DNA of 34,064 nt from assembly GCA_002050455.1 (NCBI GenBank), contig MWZA01000171.1:1-34064 (forward strand), given 5' to 3'. The stretch is from Acidobacteria bacterium 5-1. Lineage in GTDB: Bacteria; Acidobacteriota; Blastocatellia; Pyrinomonadales; Pyrinomonadaceae. Positions 16,171 through 27,181 of the stretch are shown here, piece by piece. The notes beneath the pieces were generated by a model. The model saw only the letters and a program-made list of their open reading frames with translations. It was not told the origin of the DNA and searched no databases. The position numbers and the translations under genes were made by a program. Numbering within the stretch: the first letter of the stretch is position 1; every line of letters starts with the position of its first letter.

Positions 16171-17191
16171 CTTTTAATTGAACCAATGTGGAATTGAAAC
16201 CTCGTCTGAAAAGCACTTCGAAGTTGAATCGCCGTCTTTTAATTGAACCAATGTGGAATTGAAACTCGCAAAGCAGAGCGGGCTTTGTTTTTAAAGCCTG
16301 ACTTTTAATTGAACCAATGTGGAATTGAAACGACTTATTGCGGGCGAAGATTTAGCGGCACTCGATGCCTTTTAATTGAACCAATGTGGAATTGAAACAT
16401 GTGCCGGCACGGTTGGAATCGAAACGGCGGCGAACTTTTAATTGAACCAATGTGGAATTGAAACTCGCCAGTTTTGAAAAACAGCGCAGTCGTTTTTGTG
16501 CTCTTTTAATTGAACCAATGTGGAATTGAAACCAAGTTGTCGTTGCTGTGAAAAAAGATGAAGTTAAACTTTTAATTGAACCAATGTGGAATTGAAACCT
16601 CGATGACTCGCTCAACAAAGAAGTCGTTGGAACGCTTTTAATTGAACCAATGTGGAATTGAAACGATTGCAAAACGCATCACTTCAATTTAACAAGAAAC
16701 TTTTAATTGAACCAATGTGGAATTGAAACGAGGCAAGCGAGATTTTAAGCTATGCCCTTGACCTGTCTTTTAATTGAACCAATGTGGAATTGAAACTCTT
16801 TATTCAAGCCACAGCTATTAAAAAGATTCGCAACTTTTAATTGAACCAATGTGGAATTGAAACACGCTTGAGCAGCAAACGCGCTCTGATTTTGCTCACC
16901 TTTTAATTGAACCAATGTGGAATTGAAACGTTGTTTTCCGCGACTGTTTGCTGCAATCACAGATTCTTTTAATTGAACCAATGTGGAATTGAAACTTGAT
17001 ATACAAATGCCGCCCGTCGCTTGCCCCCCCCCTTTTAATTGAACCAATGTGGAATTGAAACGTTTTTCCAAATGGATTCGATTTAACTTATCGCTGGCTT
17101 TTAATTGAACCAATGTGGAATTGAAACATGAGTTGTTGCCTGACTCCACTTCAAACGCCGACTTTTAATTGAACCAATGTGGAATTGAAAC
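16171..17191 (+). CRISPR. CRISPR array, 16 repeats of CTTTTAATTGAACCAATGTGGAATTGAAAC (30 nt), 15 spacers of 34-38 nt
   Basis: Repeats start at 16171, 16236, 16302, 16369, 16435, 16503, 16569, 16635, 16700, 16767, 16834, 16900, 16966, 17032, 17098, 17162; all appear identical. Confidence 0.99.
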
Positions 17192-17255
17192 CTCTGTGGA
17201 TTTATTTTTTATTTTGCCATAACTCACACCTTTACTCACACTTTGAATTGATACT

Positions 17256-17420
17256 TAGTCGGACACAATTAAGTTAAAGTTAGGACAATTTATCACTTGC
17301 CAAATAATCGATAATGGAAAGTTGATAATTGATAAAGGCACGGCTTCCGACCAAATTATCAATTATCAACTTTCCATCTAGTTAGATGGAAATTTAGCTT
17401 GATTTAAATTTGTCCGACTA
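17256..17420. repeat. Nested-palindrome (foldback/MITE-like) element downstream of the array
   Basis: Outer 10-bp IR TAGTCGGACA 17256-17265 / TGTCCGACTA 17411-17420; inner perfect 22-bp IR 17314-17335 / 17356-17377; third small IR CCATCTA-GT-TAGATGG 17374-17389. Confidence 0.8.
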
Positions 17421-17663
17421 CTTATTCGCTGATATTTTAAGAAAAGCCAAGATGACTTTATTATAGCTGAACACAGTGAAATAAACAGATTAGAGTAGAA
17501 GTGAAAGTTCAAGAAAACTATTGAAAACAGCCTAAATTTGATATGTAATCAGCATCTCGGTGCTTCAAATCCATTCACCAACTTCAACAAATTTATAAAG
17601 AGAAAGGCATCTCAATCAAGATGCCTTTTTTGTGTCAAATACCCTTTTATAAGTTTTCAAGGT

Positions 17664-19085
17664 TTATGGGAAAATTCCCAACTCGGCATAGCACACTGCT
17701 ATTTTGTTGAGCGCGTTGATAAAAGCGGCGGTTCGTAAAGTCCCGACTTCTTTTTTTTGTTTTAAGATTTCCCGAATCTGCTGATAAGATGAAATCATTG
17801 TTTCTTCCAAACCCGAATAAACAAGGTCGGCTTCGTCCGCGCCGCGGGCAACCAGATTACGTTCTTCCCTGGTTAATTTTCTGCCAGTTTCCTTCTCAAT
17901 CAACTGCAGCAGCCGGTCAAATGTGCCTTGTTCAAAGCGTTTTTCCATTCTGCCGAAACGAACGTGCGACAGATTTTTGAGCCACTCAAAATAGGAAACC
18001 GTAACGCCGCCCGCGTTCAGATAAATATCGGGAACAACCATAATGCCTTTTTCCTGCAAAATATCTTCGGCATTGGCGGTAATCGGTCCGTTTGCGCCTT
18101 CGCCGATGATTTTTGCTTTGACGCGCGGCGCGTTTTCCGCCGTTATCTGATTTTCGAGCGCGGCGGGAATCAAAATATCGCATTCGATTTCGAGCGCGTC
18201 TTCACGGCGGTCAAGGTTTTTCGCGTTCGGAAAATTAAGAATTGAGCCGGTTTCTTTGCGATGATGCATTAAATCTTCCAAGTTAATGCCGTTTTCATCG
18301 TAAATTGCGCCTTCGTATTCGGCAAACGCAATAATTCTCGCGCCGCCTTCCTGACAGAACTTCGCCGCGTGATAACCGACGTTTCCCAAGCCTTGCACGA
18401 CAACCGTCTTGCCTTCGATTCCCTTTTCCAAACCGATTTCCTTCATATCTTCGGCGTTGTCGCAGACTTCGCGTAGACCGTAAAAAACGCCTAATCCGGT
18501 CGCTTCGTTGCGTCCGCGAATGCCGCCTTGCGAAACGGTTTTCCCCGTAACGCAGCCGAGTGCGTCGATTTGTTCGGGATGAAACGCCAGATAAGTGTCG
18601 GCAATCCAGGACATTTCACGCGCTCCGGTGCCATAATCGGGCGCGGGAACATCTATTGCGGGACCGATGAAATTTTTCTTGATAAGTTCCGCCGTGTAAC
18701 GCCGCGTGATTTGTTCGAGTTCGCTTCGAGAATGATCTTTCGGATTGATTTTCACCGCGCCTTTCGCGCCGCCAAATGGTACATCAACCACCGCGCACTT
18801 ATAAGTCATCAACGAAGCCAGCGCGACGACTTCGTCTGCGCTCGCTTCTTCGGAATATCTGATGCCGCCTTTGACGGGCAATTTATGATGGCTGTGTTCG
18901 GCACGCCACGCGGTTATCGTTTTGTAGCCGTCGCCGGTTCTAATCGGAAACTGAAACGAATAAACGCTGTTGCATATTTTTATCTGGTTCAACAATCCTT
19001 CGGGATGGGGGGTCAAAGCGGCGGCTTTATCAAAATAATGAGCCACACTTGCTAAAAATTTTTTCCCCTGCTGTTCTGCATTCAT
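17664..19085 (-). CDS. Glu/Leu/Phe/Val family (glutamate) dehydrogenase
   Basis: [91 protein letters not shown]. Confidence 0.95.
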   Translation of the reverse strand: MNAEQQGKKFLASVAHYFDKAAALTPHPEGLLNQIKICNSVYSFQFPIRTGDGYKTITAWRAEHSHHKLPVKGGIRYSEEASADEVVALASLMTYKCAVVDVPFGGAKGAVKINPKDHSRSELEQITRRYTAELIKKNFIGPAIDVPAPDYGTGAREMSWIADTYLAFHPEQIDALGCVTGKTVSQGGIRGRNEATGLGVFYGLREVCDNAEDMKEIGLEKGIEGKTVVVQGLGNVGYHAAKFCQEGGARIIAFAEYEGAIYDENGINLEDLMHHRKETGSILNFPNAKNLDRREDALEIECDILIPAALENQITAENAPRVKAKIIGEGANGPITANAEDILQEKGIMVVPDIYLNAGGVTVSYFEWLKNLSHVRFGRMEKRFEQGTFDRLLQLIEKETGRKLTREERNLVARGADEADLVYSGLEETMISSYQQIREILKQKKEVGTLRTAAFINALNKIAVCYAELGIFP

Positions 19086-19263
19086 AACTTAGTTTTTCCT
19101 TCTTGATTAAAATAATAAAAGCAAAGTTATCCTAACTTATCATTTTATCAATTGCAGGAAAAGTTTCACTATCTAATCATTTTTAATGGTAAAAACTGGT
19201 ATCACTTTTTTGCGAAAAATGTTAATGTTAATTTGACTAAAAAAATGGAGGATTTTTTTTATA

Positions 19264-20124
19264 ATGTCTTTAATAATTTGTCCTGAGTGCGCGCACGAGG
19301 TTTCAACAACCGCCTCTGCGTGTCCAAATTGCGGTCATTCATTTGTTCCGCCGGTCGTTACACCGCCCATTCAAAGAAATGTCGTGGTCAGCGAAGTTCC
19401 GCGAGAACGAGAAGGTTTCCCGCCGTGGGCGTTTATCCCGCTCGGCGTTTTGGGTTTATTGCTCGTATTTCTGCTTTTTTACTTTTTGAAGAGCGACGAT
19501 GCCGCCAACGGCAATATTAACGTTAATGTTGCCGCGCAAAGAATACCCGCCAACACGCGCGAAACAACCGTTCGCACTGACACGCAGCCGAATGAAGTAG
19601 TCATTCCGCCGTCGTCCGAACCGCAGCAAGTAATTGTTCCGCCGTCTTCGTCATCGCAGACAACTGTTACGACAGTTCCGCCTGAAACGGTTGCACCGGA
19701 CAGGGGAACAGTTAGCTTAGAAGCAAAAATTGCGACTAAATCGGGAAACATCCAGCCCGTTAAAGACGAAAAGTTTTATTTGCTCGATAAAGATTTGCAA
19801 AGTATTTTGAGCGACGCAAACCTCAGTGATGAAACAGGACAAGGCTTAACTACGGCTTTTGGTTTGTCGGTCGTTTATCCCGATAAATACAGCGAAACCA
19901 GAAAAAAAGCGTTGGATGCCATCAATAAGCACGTTAAATACGACGTTACAACTGATTCAAGCGGTAAAGCGCAAATGAAAGATGTCAAACCCGACAGTTA
20001 TTATCTGTTCGGCATTACCAAAACGCGCAACGGCTACGCCATCTGGAGTTCGCCTGTTTCGATTAGACCGGGTGATAATTCGCTGGTGCTTGACCCGGTG
20101 CGAATGACTGAAATTACTCAGTAA
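19264..20124 (+). CDS. Zinc-ribbon membrane-anchored hypothetical protein
   Basis: N-terminal CPECAHEVSTTASACPNCGHSF zinc ribbon, one TM segment (AFIPLGVLGLLLVFLLFYFL), extracytoplasmic-like C-terminal domain. Confidence 0.8.
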   Translation: MSLIICPECAHEVSTTASACPNCGHSFVPPVVTPPIQRNVVVSEVPREREGFPPWAFIPLGVLGLLLVFLLFYFLKSDDAANGNINVNVAAQRIPANTRETTVRTDTQPNEVVIPPSSEPQQVIVPPSSSSQTTVTTVPPETVAPDRGTVSLEAKIATKSGNIQPVKDEKFYLLDKDLQSILSDANLSDETGQGLTTAFGLSVVYPDKYSETRKKALDAINKHVKYDVTTDSSGKAQMKDVKPDSYYLFGITKTRNGYAIWSSPVSIRPGDNSLVLDPVRMTEITQ

Positions 20125-20191
20125 TAGAAAGTTACAATTAAAATAAGAAAGCGCAGATATTTTGTCTGCGCTTTTTGTTTTTAGTTGGGCA

Positions 20192-21016
20192 TTAAAACTC
20201 AATCCAATCCGTCGGTTCGCGGTGATATGAAATCGTAATTTGCGTTTCGACTTTAAAGAGCGGCGAGCGCATCTGCAAAGCAGTTTGCGCCGTCAGCCGT
20301 GCCAGATGCGGTTCGTTGGCGCGTTGCGAGAGATGTGCTAAAACAATGTGCCGTGCGCTCCCGTCAAAATCATCGGTCAGCCAATCGGATAAATCTTCGT
20401 TTGACAGATGTCCGGTGCGCGACAAAATTCTCTGCTTCAATTCCCAAGTATAAATCGGACAGGTTTTAAGCATATCGCGGCTGTGATTCGATTCGATAAT
20501 GATGCCGTCGCAGCCGCGCAGTTTTTCCTTGATAAGTGTTGTAAAACAACCTAAATCCATCAAAGTTGCGATTCTCACGCCGCCGTTTTTCGCTACAAAA
20601 CCAAAATTATCCACCGCGTCGTGCGGAACGCTGAATGGCTCGAAATCAATATCGCCGATGCAAAAATTCTTGCTTGATTCAATTTCAACCGTCCGATTTT
20701 TTATTTTTTCGGCGCGTTTGGCGGCTTCGTTGTTCTGGCTGCGAGTGTCGCGCAAATAAGCATTTTTCGTTTCACCCGACATATAAACATTACAACCGAC
20801 AGTATTGAGCAAAACGCGCAAACCGCCCGCGTGGTCGCCGTGTTCATGCGTGATTAAAACCGCGTCTAAATCTTTAAAATCCATGCCGACAACTGCCAAA
20901 CGGCGCAAAGTTTCCTTCGCGCTTAAACCGGCATCAACTAAAATTTTTGTTTTTTCGGTGCAGATTAAAACAGAATTGCCTGTCGAACCGCTGCCGAGAA
21001 CTGTAAATTTCATCAA
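20192..21016 (-). CDS. MBL-fold metallo-hydrolase (YycJ/WalJ-like)
   Basis: MKFTVLGSGSTGNSVLICTEKTKILVDAGLSAKETLRRL...VLITHEHGDHAGGL. Confidence 0.9.
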   Translation of the reverse strand: MMKFTVLGSGSTGNSVLICTEKTKILVDAGLSAKETLRRLAVVGMDFKDLDAVLITHEHGDHAGGLRVLLNTVGCNVYMSGETKNAYLRDTRSQNNEAAKRAEKIKNRTVEIESSKNFCIGDIDFEPFSVPHDAVDNFGFVAKNGGVRIATLMDLGCFTTLIKEKLRGCDGIIIESNHSRDMLKTCPIYTWELKQRILSRTGHLSNEDLSDWLTDDFDGSARHIVLAHLSQRANEPHLARLTAQTALQMRSPLFKVETQITISYHREPTDWIEF

Positions 21017-21058
21017 TTAAAGATGTTATCACGAAAATAATTTAACAGATGTTTTTGT

Positions 21059-22006
21059 TTAAACTTTTGCTGAAACTGACGTTCCGCTGCCGCTTTCAGT
21101 TTGCTGCCGCGCGTGATACGAACTGCGCGTTAAAGGCGAAGATTCGACGTGCTTAAAACCCAAACTCAGACCAATCTTTTTCCATTCGGCAAATTCTTCG
21201 GGTGTTACATATCTTTCAACAGGCAGACGTTTTTCGTAAGGTTGGAGATATTGCCCGATGGTCATAATGTCGCAGGAAACGCTTCGTAAATCTTTCATCA
21301 GCGCGACGACCTCTTCAAATTCTTCACCGAGTCCAGCCATAATGCCGCTTTTTGTTTTCATTTGGGAAAAGCGCGTGTCGCGGTAATGCGCCGCGCGTTC
21401 TAAAAGCGTCATTGATTGCTGATATTTTGCATCGGGACGGACGCGGCGATAAAGCCGCGCAATTGTTTCCGTGTTGTGATTAAGAACTTCGGGACGCGCT
21501 GCCAAAACCGTGTTGAGCGCGTCTTCATTGCCTTGAAAATCAGGAATCAAAACTTCGACACGGCACGTCGGGTTCGTTTCGTGAACTTTGCGAATCGTTT
21601 TCGCCCAATGCGCCGCGCCGCCGTCCGGCAAATCATCACGATTGACCGATGTAATAACGGCGTGAGCAAGTCCTAAATGTTTCACCGCTTCGGCAACATG
21701 CGTCGGCTCAAGCGGGTCGAGTTCCATCGGCTTGCCTTTGTTGACCGCGCAAAATCCGCAATGCCGCGTGCAGGTGTCGCCGCCGAGCATAAATGTCGCC
21801 GTTTTGTCCGTCCAACATTCAAAAATGTTCGGGCAACGCGCTTCTTGGCAAACCGTGTGCAGATTCAAACCATCAATCAACTTCAGAACCGCGTTCTGAT
21901 TGGTCGGGTCGCCGATTTTGATTTTCAGCCAATCGGGTTTTGGCAATCTTTCGCGCTTGCGGCTTTTGGCAACAAATTTTTCGATTAAAACTTTTTCTTC
22001 AATCAT
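21059..22006 (-). CDS. lipA: Lipoyl synthase
   Basis: LPKPDWLKIKI...LNLHTVCQEARCPNIFECWTDKTATFMLGGDTCTRHCGFCAVNKGKP radical-SAM motif; start chosen at MIEEKV. Confidence 0.96.
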   Translation of the reverse strand: MIEEKVLIEKFVAKSRKRERLPKPDWLKIKIGDPTNQNAVLKLIDGLNLHTVCQEARCPNIFECWTDKTATFMLGGDTCTRHCGFCAVNKGKPMELDPLEPTHVAEAVKHLGLAHAVITSVNRDDLPDGGAAHWAKTIRKVHETNPTCRVEVLIPDFQGNEDALNTVLAARPEVLNHNTETIARLYRRVRPDAKYQQSMTLLERAAHYRDTRFSQMKTKSGIMAGLGEEFEEVVALMKDLRSVSCDIMTIGQYLQPYEKRLPVERYVTPEEFAEWKKIGLSLGFKHVESSPLTRSSYHARQQTESGSGTSVSAKV

Positions 22007-22117
22007 ATAAATAATAAAACCACAGATTAACACAAATTCAAGCCGATTTTAATTTCAAATCAGTTGTTTATTTGTATTCATCTGTGGTTAAATTTTTTGC
22101 TTTCGCCGAATTCAAAA

Positions 22118-22780
22118 TTATGCGCTGCGTAATCTTTCGTATCGCTCGGCAACCGCGTCCCAATCAACCACGTCCCACCACGCTTTCAGATAATCCGGTC
22201 GGCGGTTGTTGTATTTCAGATAATAAGCGTGTTCCCAAACGTCGTTACCAAAAAGCGGCTCGCGTCCTTTGTGAAACGGCGTGTCCTGATTCGGCATCGC
22301 TTGGATTTCCAATTTGTCGCCGTTGGCGATGACAAAAACCCAGCCCGAACCGAATTGCTTTACGCCCGCGTCGTTGAATTTCGTTTTGAAATCGTCCAAT
22401 GAGCCGAAATCGCGGTCAATCGCCGTCGCCAAATCGCCCGACGGCTTGCCGCCTTCGTTCAATTTCATAATTTTCCAAAACATCGAATGATTGATGTGTC
22501 CGCCGCCGTTGTTTCGCACCGCGCTGCGAATGTCTTCCGGTATCGAGTCCAAATCAGACAAAATCTCCGCCAAAGTTTTGTCCTGCAAATCAGCGTTTTT
22601 CTCAACCGCTTCGTTTAATTTATCAACGTATGCCTGATGATGTTTGTCGTGATGCAGTTTCATCGTTTCGGCATCAATCACCGGCTCGAGCGCGTCGAAA
22701 TCATATTCGAGCGGCGGCAGTTCAAACGGATATTTCGCTGTGTTTATATTGCTTGTTGTCGTTGCAGTTTTCGTTTCCAT
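22118..22780 (-). CDS. Superoxide dismutase (Fe/Mn family)
   Basis: FELPPLEYDFDALEPVIDAETMKLHHDKHHQAYVDKLN, GGGHINHSMFW, DVWEHAYYLKYNNRRPDYLKAWW. Confidence 0.95.
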   Translation of the reverse strand: METKTATTTSNINTAKYPFELPPLEYDFDALEPVIDAETMKLHHDKHHQAYVDKLNEAVEKNADLQDKTLAEILSDLDSIPEDIRSAVRNNGGGHINHSMFWKIMKLNEGGKPSGDLATAIDRDFGSLDDFKTKFNDAGVKQFGSGWVFVIANGDKLEIQAMPNQDTPFHKGREPLFGNDVWEHAYYLKYNNRRPDYLKAWWDVVDWDAVAERYERLRSA

Positions 22781-22909
22781 AAATAATTTTCTCCTTGTTC
22801 GCTGCCGCTTGCGGCGGCAGATAAATTCCAACCGTTTTCAATACTGGCATATAAAATGGTAATGATTTTTCAGTATATCAAAAACCCTTTGTCAAAAAAA
22901 GCCGCATAA

Positions 22910-23242
22910 TTATTCGACTGGTCTTGGTCCCGCGTCAATTCCTTTGACGCTGGCTTGGTTAATGACTTTGACGTGCAAATCATCAATCAAGCGCACCTGA
23001 CACGACAGGCGCGTGTGGTCGCTCAAATCGGTTTTTGTGGCTAAGACAACTTTTTCCGGTTCGCCGATTTCGCCCGGATCGCCCGCTAAAACTTCGACGC
23101 GGCAAGTCGTGCATTTGGCGTTTCCGCCGCACCGATGCAAAATGTCAATGCCGTTGTCTTCAAGACATAAAACGAGTTTTCTTTCTTCTTCCGCTTCAAA
23201 AGCAACAATTCCTTCTGCTGTTTCCGCAGTAATTTTGTGCAT
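22910..23242 (-). CDS. 2Fe-2S ferredoxin
   Basis: HRCGGNAKCTTCRVEVLAGDPGEIGEPEK...RLSCQVRL cysteine pattern. Confidence 0.92.
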   Translation of the reverse strand: MHKITAETAEGIVAFEAEEERKLVLCLEDNGIDILHRCGGNAKCTTCRVEVLAGDPGEIGEPEKVVLATKTDLSDHTRLSCQVRLIDDLHVKVINQASVKGIDAGPRPVE

Positions 23243-23385
23243 TTATCTTTAACTCCTGCAAAACAAATTTTTATAAAACTTCTATTCTTTGAATTTGTCA
23301 TAACTCGGCGGTGAAAAGCAAGCGACGAGATTTTAGATTTTGGATTTTGGATTTGCAATTTGCAATTTTGCGGTTTGAAAAATTT

Positions 23386-24171
23386 TTAGATGGAAAGTGC
23401 TGACCTTTTTTCTTTCGGCGCATCATCGCCTTGATATAAAACTTTCTCCAAAAAAAGTCCCGAAGGCGGCGCGGTAAATTTCGCGGGCGCGTTTGACTCA
23501 AATTTCAAAAGCCTTTGAAAAGCGTCATAAGAAAGATTTCCGCGCCCGACTTCCGCCAGAATACCGACAACTCTTCTGACCATTTTCCACAAAAAACGAT
23601 TTGCGCCGATGCGAAAACAAATCAGATCGCCGTCGGTAAAAACTTCGGCTTTTTCAATGGCGACGATAGTTGATTGTTTTTTTCCTTCTTCTGTTTCGCA
23701 AAAAGACCCGAAATTATGTCTGCCGACAAGCATTTCCGCCGCTTCCCGCATTGCTTTCGCGTCCAGATTATCTTTTATCCACCAAACAAAAATTTTTGCA
23801 AATGCCGTCCGGCGCGTCGAGATTTGATAAAGATAATAGCGCGATGCAGCATCGCGGCGGGCGTTGAAATTTTCGGGCGCGTTGATTACCTTGATAAGAT
23901 TGATGTCGGGCGGCAGTAAATCATTAAATCCTTGCAGAATCTGGCGCGGCGTAATATTTGTCTACAAATCGGAAACAATTAAATGAGCGGTTTGTGAAAG
24001 GGCGTGAACGCCCGCGTCGGTTCTCTCCGCGCCGCCGATTTCGACCTTTCCCGCAAAAAGCTGTCGCGCCGCGTTGACCAATTCACCCTGCACGGTTTTT
24101 GTATTATGCTGAATCTGCCAGCCGCGATAGCGCGTGCCTTCGTATTCGAGTTCAAGTTTCCAAGTGTGCAT
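23386..24171 (-). pseudogene. truA: tRNA pseudouridine synthase TruA interrupted by one in-frame TAG
   Basis: MHTWKLELEYEGTRYRGWQIQHNTKTVQGEL...GGAERTDAGVHALSQTAHLIVSDL*TNITPRQILQGFNDLLPPDINLIKV...; both halves share one frame, TAG at 23962-23964 (minus). Confidence 0.85.
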
Positions 24172-24268
24172 TTGAGTTTGTTGCGTGGTGAAAAATTATT
24201 TGAGTTTAGATTCTTTATATATTTCCGCGCCTGTTTTGATGACATTATCTTGCCAATTGATAAATTTA

Positions 24269-25465
24269 TTACGGAAGCCGCACCAGCCAGTTTTGATACT
24301 GCTCTGTGGCAGTCGCCAACCAAGCACGGATGGAATCAGCATTCGCAGTCGAATTATTATTTCTAAAAATCTGTAATTCTTTGCGCGTTTCCGCTTGAAT
24401 TCCGTTTGAAGCAACTTCCGCCGAAATTCGTAGATTTGTTTTTTCTTTTTCGGTCAGTGTCGGAAACTCTTTAACCAATTCGTTAAAAGAAACGTCATCA
24501 ACTTCTCTTCCCAAAGCGGCAAATTGTTTGTCAAGATTGTCTAAAACGGAAATTTGCGCGTCGGTTTCCGTTGCTTTTTGTAGTAAAGCGATGATTTTTT
24601 TGAGCTGCACTTTGCGTCCGAGTGTAAAGGCGCGAAATCCGGCGGCATTTTTCGCGTCGCCTTCATACGTTCCGTCATCGAAAATTACCGACGAGATAAC
24701 AAGTATTTGATTTTCTTGGACGGGCGGAATTTGCCCGTTTAAAGGTTGTTTATGTTCAAGTGAGTTGCTTATTTCTTTTTCAAATGTCGCACCCGATTCT
24801 ATCAACGGTTTGCCTTTTCCGCCTTGCGGCAAACCCGACAATCTTCTCTGACCGTTCACTGTTGTTTCAAATGTGAATGCGCTGACGGCTTTGGCAGAAG
24901 TATTTAACATCCTGATTTTGTATGAAGGGAGCGTCGAGAAAATCGGTTCGATGCCCGTTATCTGCAATGAATTTGTTTTGTTGACGACAGACGGCAAAAC
25001 AGAAGCTGCCGATGCAACTCGGACAACCGCGATTTCAAACGGTTCAACGCCGAATCTCGCTAAGTCTTTTATCGTTACGCGCTCGTTTTCACGCACCGAA
25101 TACACGCCGACAGTTTCTTCTTTTTCGTGAATCTTTCGTCCTGTAAAAACGGAAACATTGATTTTCACCGCGTCTTTTTCGAGATACGGAACAATTTTAA
25201 CCGCCCTGACCGGAAGCGAATCGGCAGAGATTTGAAAATCCGGTATTCGTTTGAATAATGAATACCAAGCCCATCCTGCTTCCGTCGCGGACTCTGCGAC
25301 TGTCTGATACGCAGGCGGTCTTCCTTTATAAAAATTAATCTCCAGAGTTAATCCGGTCGGAGAACTTTTTTGAGCAAAAGCTGCCAAACCAAATATGTTT
25401 CCCAAAAACAAAATTAAAAATACCGGCGTTAGTTTTTTATACATAATTTTTTCTGCGGCTTTCAA
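24269..25465 (-). CDS. Hypothetical secreted protein
   Basis: Long ORF with N-terminal signal-like hydrophobic segment (MYKKLTPVFLILFLGNIFGLAAFAQ); no family recognised. Confidence 0.7.
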   Translation of the reverse strand: MKAAEKIMYKKLTPVFLILFLGNIFGLAAFAQKSSPTGLTLEINFYKGRPPAYQTVAESATEAGWAWYSLFKRIPDFQISADSLPVRAVKIVPYLEKDAVKINVSVFTGRKIHEKEETVGVYSVRENERVTIKDLARFGVEPFEIAVVRVASAASVLPSVVNKTNSLQITGIEPIFSTLPSYKIRMLNTSAKAVSAFTFETTVNGQRRLSGLPQGGKGKPLIESGATFEKEISNSLEHKQPLNGQIPPVQENQILVISSVIFDDGTYEGDAKNAAGFRAFTLGRKVQLKKIIALLQKATETDAQISVLDNLDKQFAALGREVDDVSFNELVKEFPTLTEKEKTNLRISAEVASNGIQAETRKELQIFRNNNSTANADSIRAWLATATEQYQNWLVRLP

Positions 25466-25530
25466 CTATCAAGGTCGGAGCATCTCTCCTAATTTTATAA
25501 AGTTAGTAAATAGTATGTGCTTTCGGATAT

Positions 25531-25908
25531 TTAATCAAGATTTTTTTCACGAGTGAACCAATAAGCCCAAGCGATTATCGCCAACTGAAGCGGCAAGCGC
25601 AAGTATAAAGCCGCCGGACTAATTTCGGGGAAAAGTTCCGTGTTCATCGCCATATAAATATTGGCAGGAAAAACCGCGATTAAAAGCGCAATCAAACCCC
25701 ACGCGGCAAGGAGCGAGAATTTTGGAATCAAAAGCAAAACGCCGAAAACAATTTCAAAAACTCCACTTAAATAAACCAAAAAAATATGCCAAGGCAAATA
25801 TGGCGGCATAATTTTTAAGTAAAATTCTGTGTTGAGAAAGTGGTTAATTCCCGCCGCAATAAAGCCGATTCCCAACAGCCACTTTAGAAACAGTTTAATA
25901 ATCAGCAT
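25531..25908 (-). CDS. DoxX-like membrane protein
   Basis: Four hydrophobic segments: WLLGIGFIAAGINHFLN...PPYLPWHIFLVYLSGVFEIVFGVLLLIPKFSLLAAWGLIALLIAVFPANIYMA. Confidence 0.85.
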   Translation of the reverse strand: MLIIKLFLKWLLGIGFIAAGINHFLNTEFYLKIMPPYLPWHIFLVYLSGVFEIVFGVLLLIPKFSLLAAWGLIALLIAVFPANIYMAMNTELFPEISPAALYLRLPLQLAIIAWAYWFTREKNLD

Positions 25909-25973
25909 CGGAAATTATTTTATGCTAAATTTTTGATATAATTAAGCAAACTTTTTATAAACATTTATCAATT

Positions 25974-27116
25974 ATGAACTTTGAACTGACGGAAGAACAA
26001 CAGCAGATAAAGATGAGCGTACGCGAATTTGCCGAGAGCGAAATTTTGCCGCACGTGATGGAATGGGACGAAACACAGTATTTTCCCGTTGAATTGCGCC
26101 CGAAACTTGCCGAACTCGGACTGCTCGGAATTATTTTTCCCGAAGAATACGGCGGCGCGGGAATGGGTTATATCGAATATGCAGCGATTATCGAAGAAAT
26201 TGCGCGGATTGACGGCTCGGTTGGTTTGTCGGTGGCGGCGCATAATTCGCTTTGCTCGAATCACATTTACACATTTGGCACGGAAGAACAAAAACAAAAA
26301 TATCTCGTACCGCTTGCCGAAGGGAAAAGTTTCGGCGCGTGGGGTTTGACCGAAGCGGGCGCGGGTTCGGACGCTTCTGGAACGCGCACGACTGCCGTTC
26401 ATTCAAACGGCGGTTACATCGTCAACGGCTCAAAGAATTTTATCACCCACGCGATTGTCTGCAACACTTGCGTCGCGGTTGCCGTTACCGACAAGGAAAA
26501 AGGAGCAAAAGGGATTTCCGCGTTTATTTTCGACAAATCAATGGAAGGTTTTCGCTCCGACAAAAAAGAAAACAAACTCGGAATGCGTGCCAGCGAAACG
26601 GCTTCGGTCGTGTTTGAAGATTGCTATATTCCCGATGAAAATTTGCTCGGCAGCGAAGGCGAAGGCTTTTTGCAGGCGATGAAAATTTTAGATGGCGGCA
26701 GAATTTCAATCGCGGCTTTATCGGTCGGAATCGCGCAAGGCGCGTATGAAGCGGCGGTCAAATACGCAAAAGAAAGAGTTCAATTCGGTCATCCGATTGC
26801 CGAATTTCAAGCGATTCAATTTAAACTCGCAGATATGGCAACACAAATCGAAGCCGCACGACTTTTAACACAGCAAGCCGCATATTTGAAGGACAACGAC
26901 AAACGGGTTACAAAACAATCGGCGATGGCAAAACTTTACGCTTCGGAAGTCGCGGTTAGAGTTTCGGAGGAATCAATCCAGATTCACGGCGGTTACGGCT
27001 ACACAAAAGATTATCCGGCGGAAAAATACTGGCGCGATTCAAAACTCTGCACCATCGGTGAAGGCACAAGCGAGATTCAGAGATTGGTGATTGCCAAGCA
27101 ACTTTTGAAGTCATAA
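25974..27116 (+). CDS. Acyl-CoA dehydrogenase
   Basis: [33 protein letters not shown]...[20 protein letters not shown]...[37 protein letters not shown]. Confidence 0.97.
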   Translation: MNFELTEEQQQIKMSVREFAESEILPHVMEWDETQYFPVELRPKLAELGLLGIIFPEEYGGAGMGYIEYAAIIEEIARIDGSVGLSVAAHNSLCSNHIYTFGTEEQKQKYLVPLAEGKSFGAWGLTEAGAGSDASGTRTTAVHSNGGYIVNGSKNFITHAIVCNTCVAVAVTDKEKGAKGISAFIFDKSMEGFRSDKKENKLGMRASETASVVFEDCYIPDENLLGSEGEGFLQAMKILDGGRISIAALSVGIAQGAYEAAVKYAKERVQFGHPIAEFQAIQFKLADMATQIEAARLLTQQAAYLKDNDKRVTKQSAMAKLYASEVAVRVSEESIQIHGGYGYTKDYPAEKYWRDSKLCTIGEGTSEIQRLVIAKQLLKS

Positions 27117-27181
27117 AGCTAAACTACATCATTCAAAATAAAAAGGAAAATTGATTTTGCTATCAATTTTCCTTTTTTACT

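Noticed and set aside
16352-17149. Minus-strand ORFs with repeated FNSTLVQLK/FQFHIGSIK peptides
   Set aside because: They are translations of the CRISPR repeats and spacers, not proteins.
23386-24171. truA frameshift
   Set aside because: Both ORF pieces are in the same frame; the break is a single TAG, not an indel.
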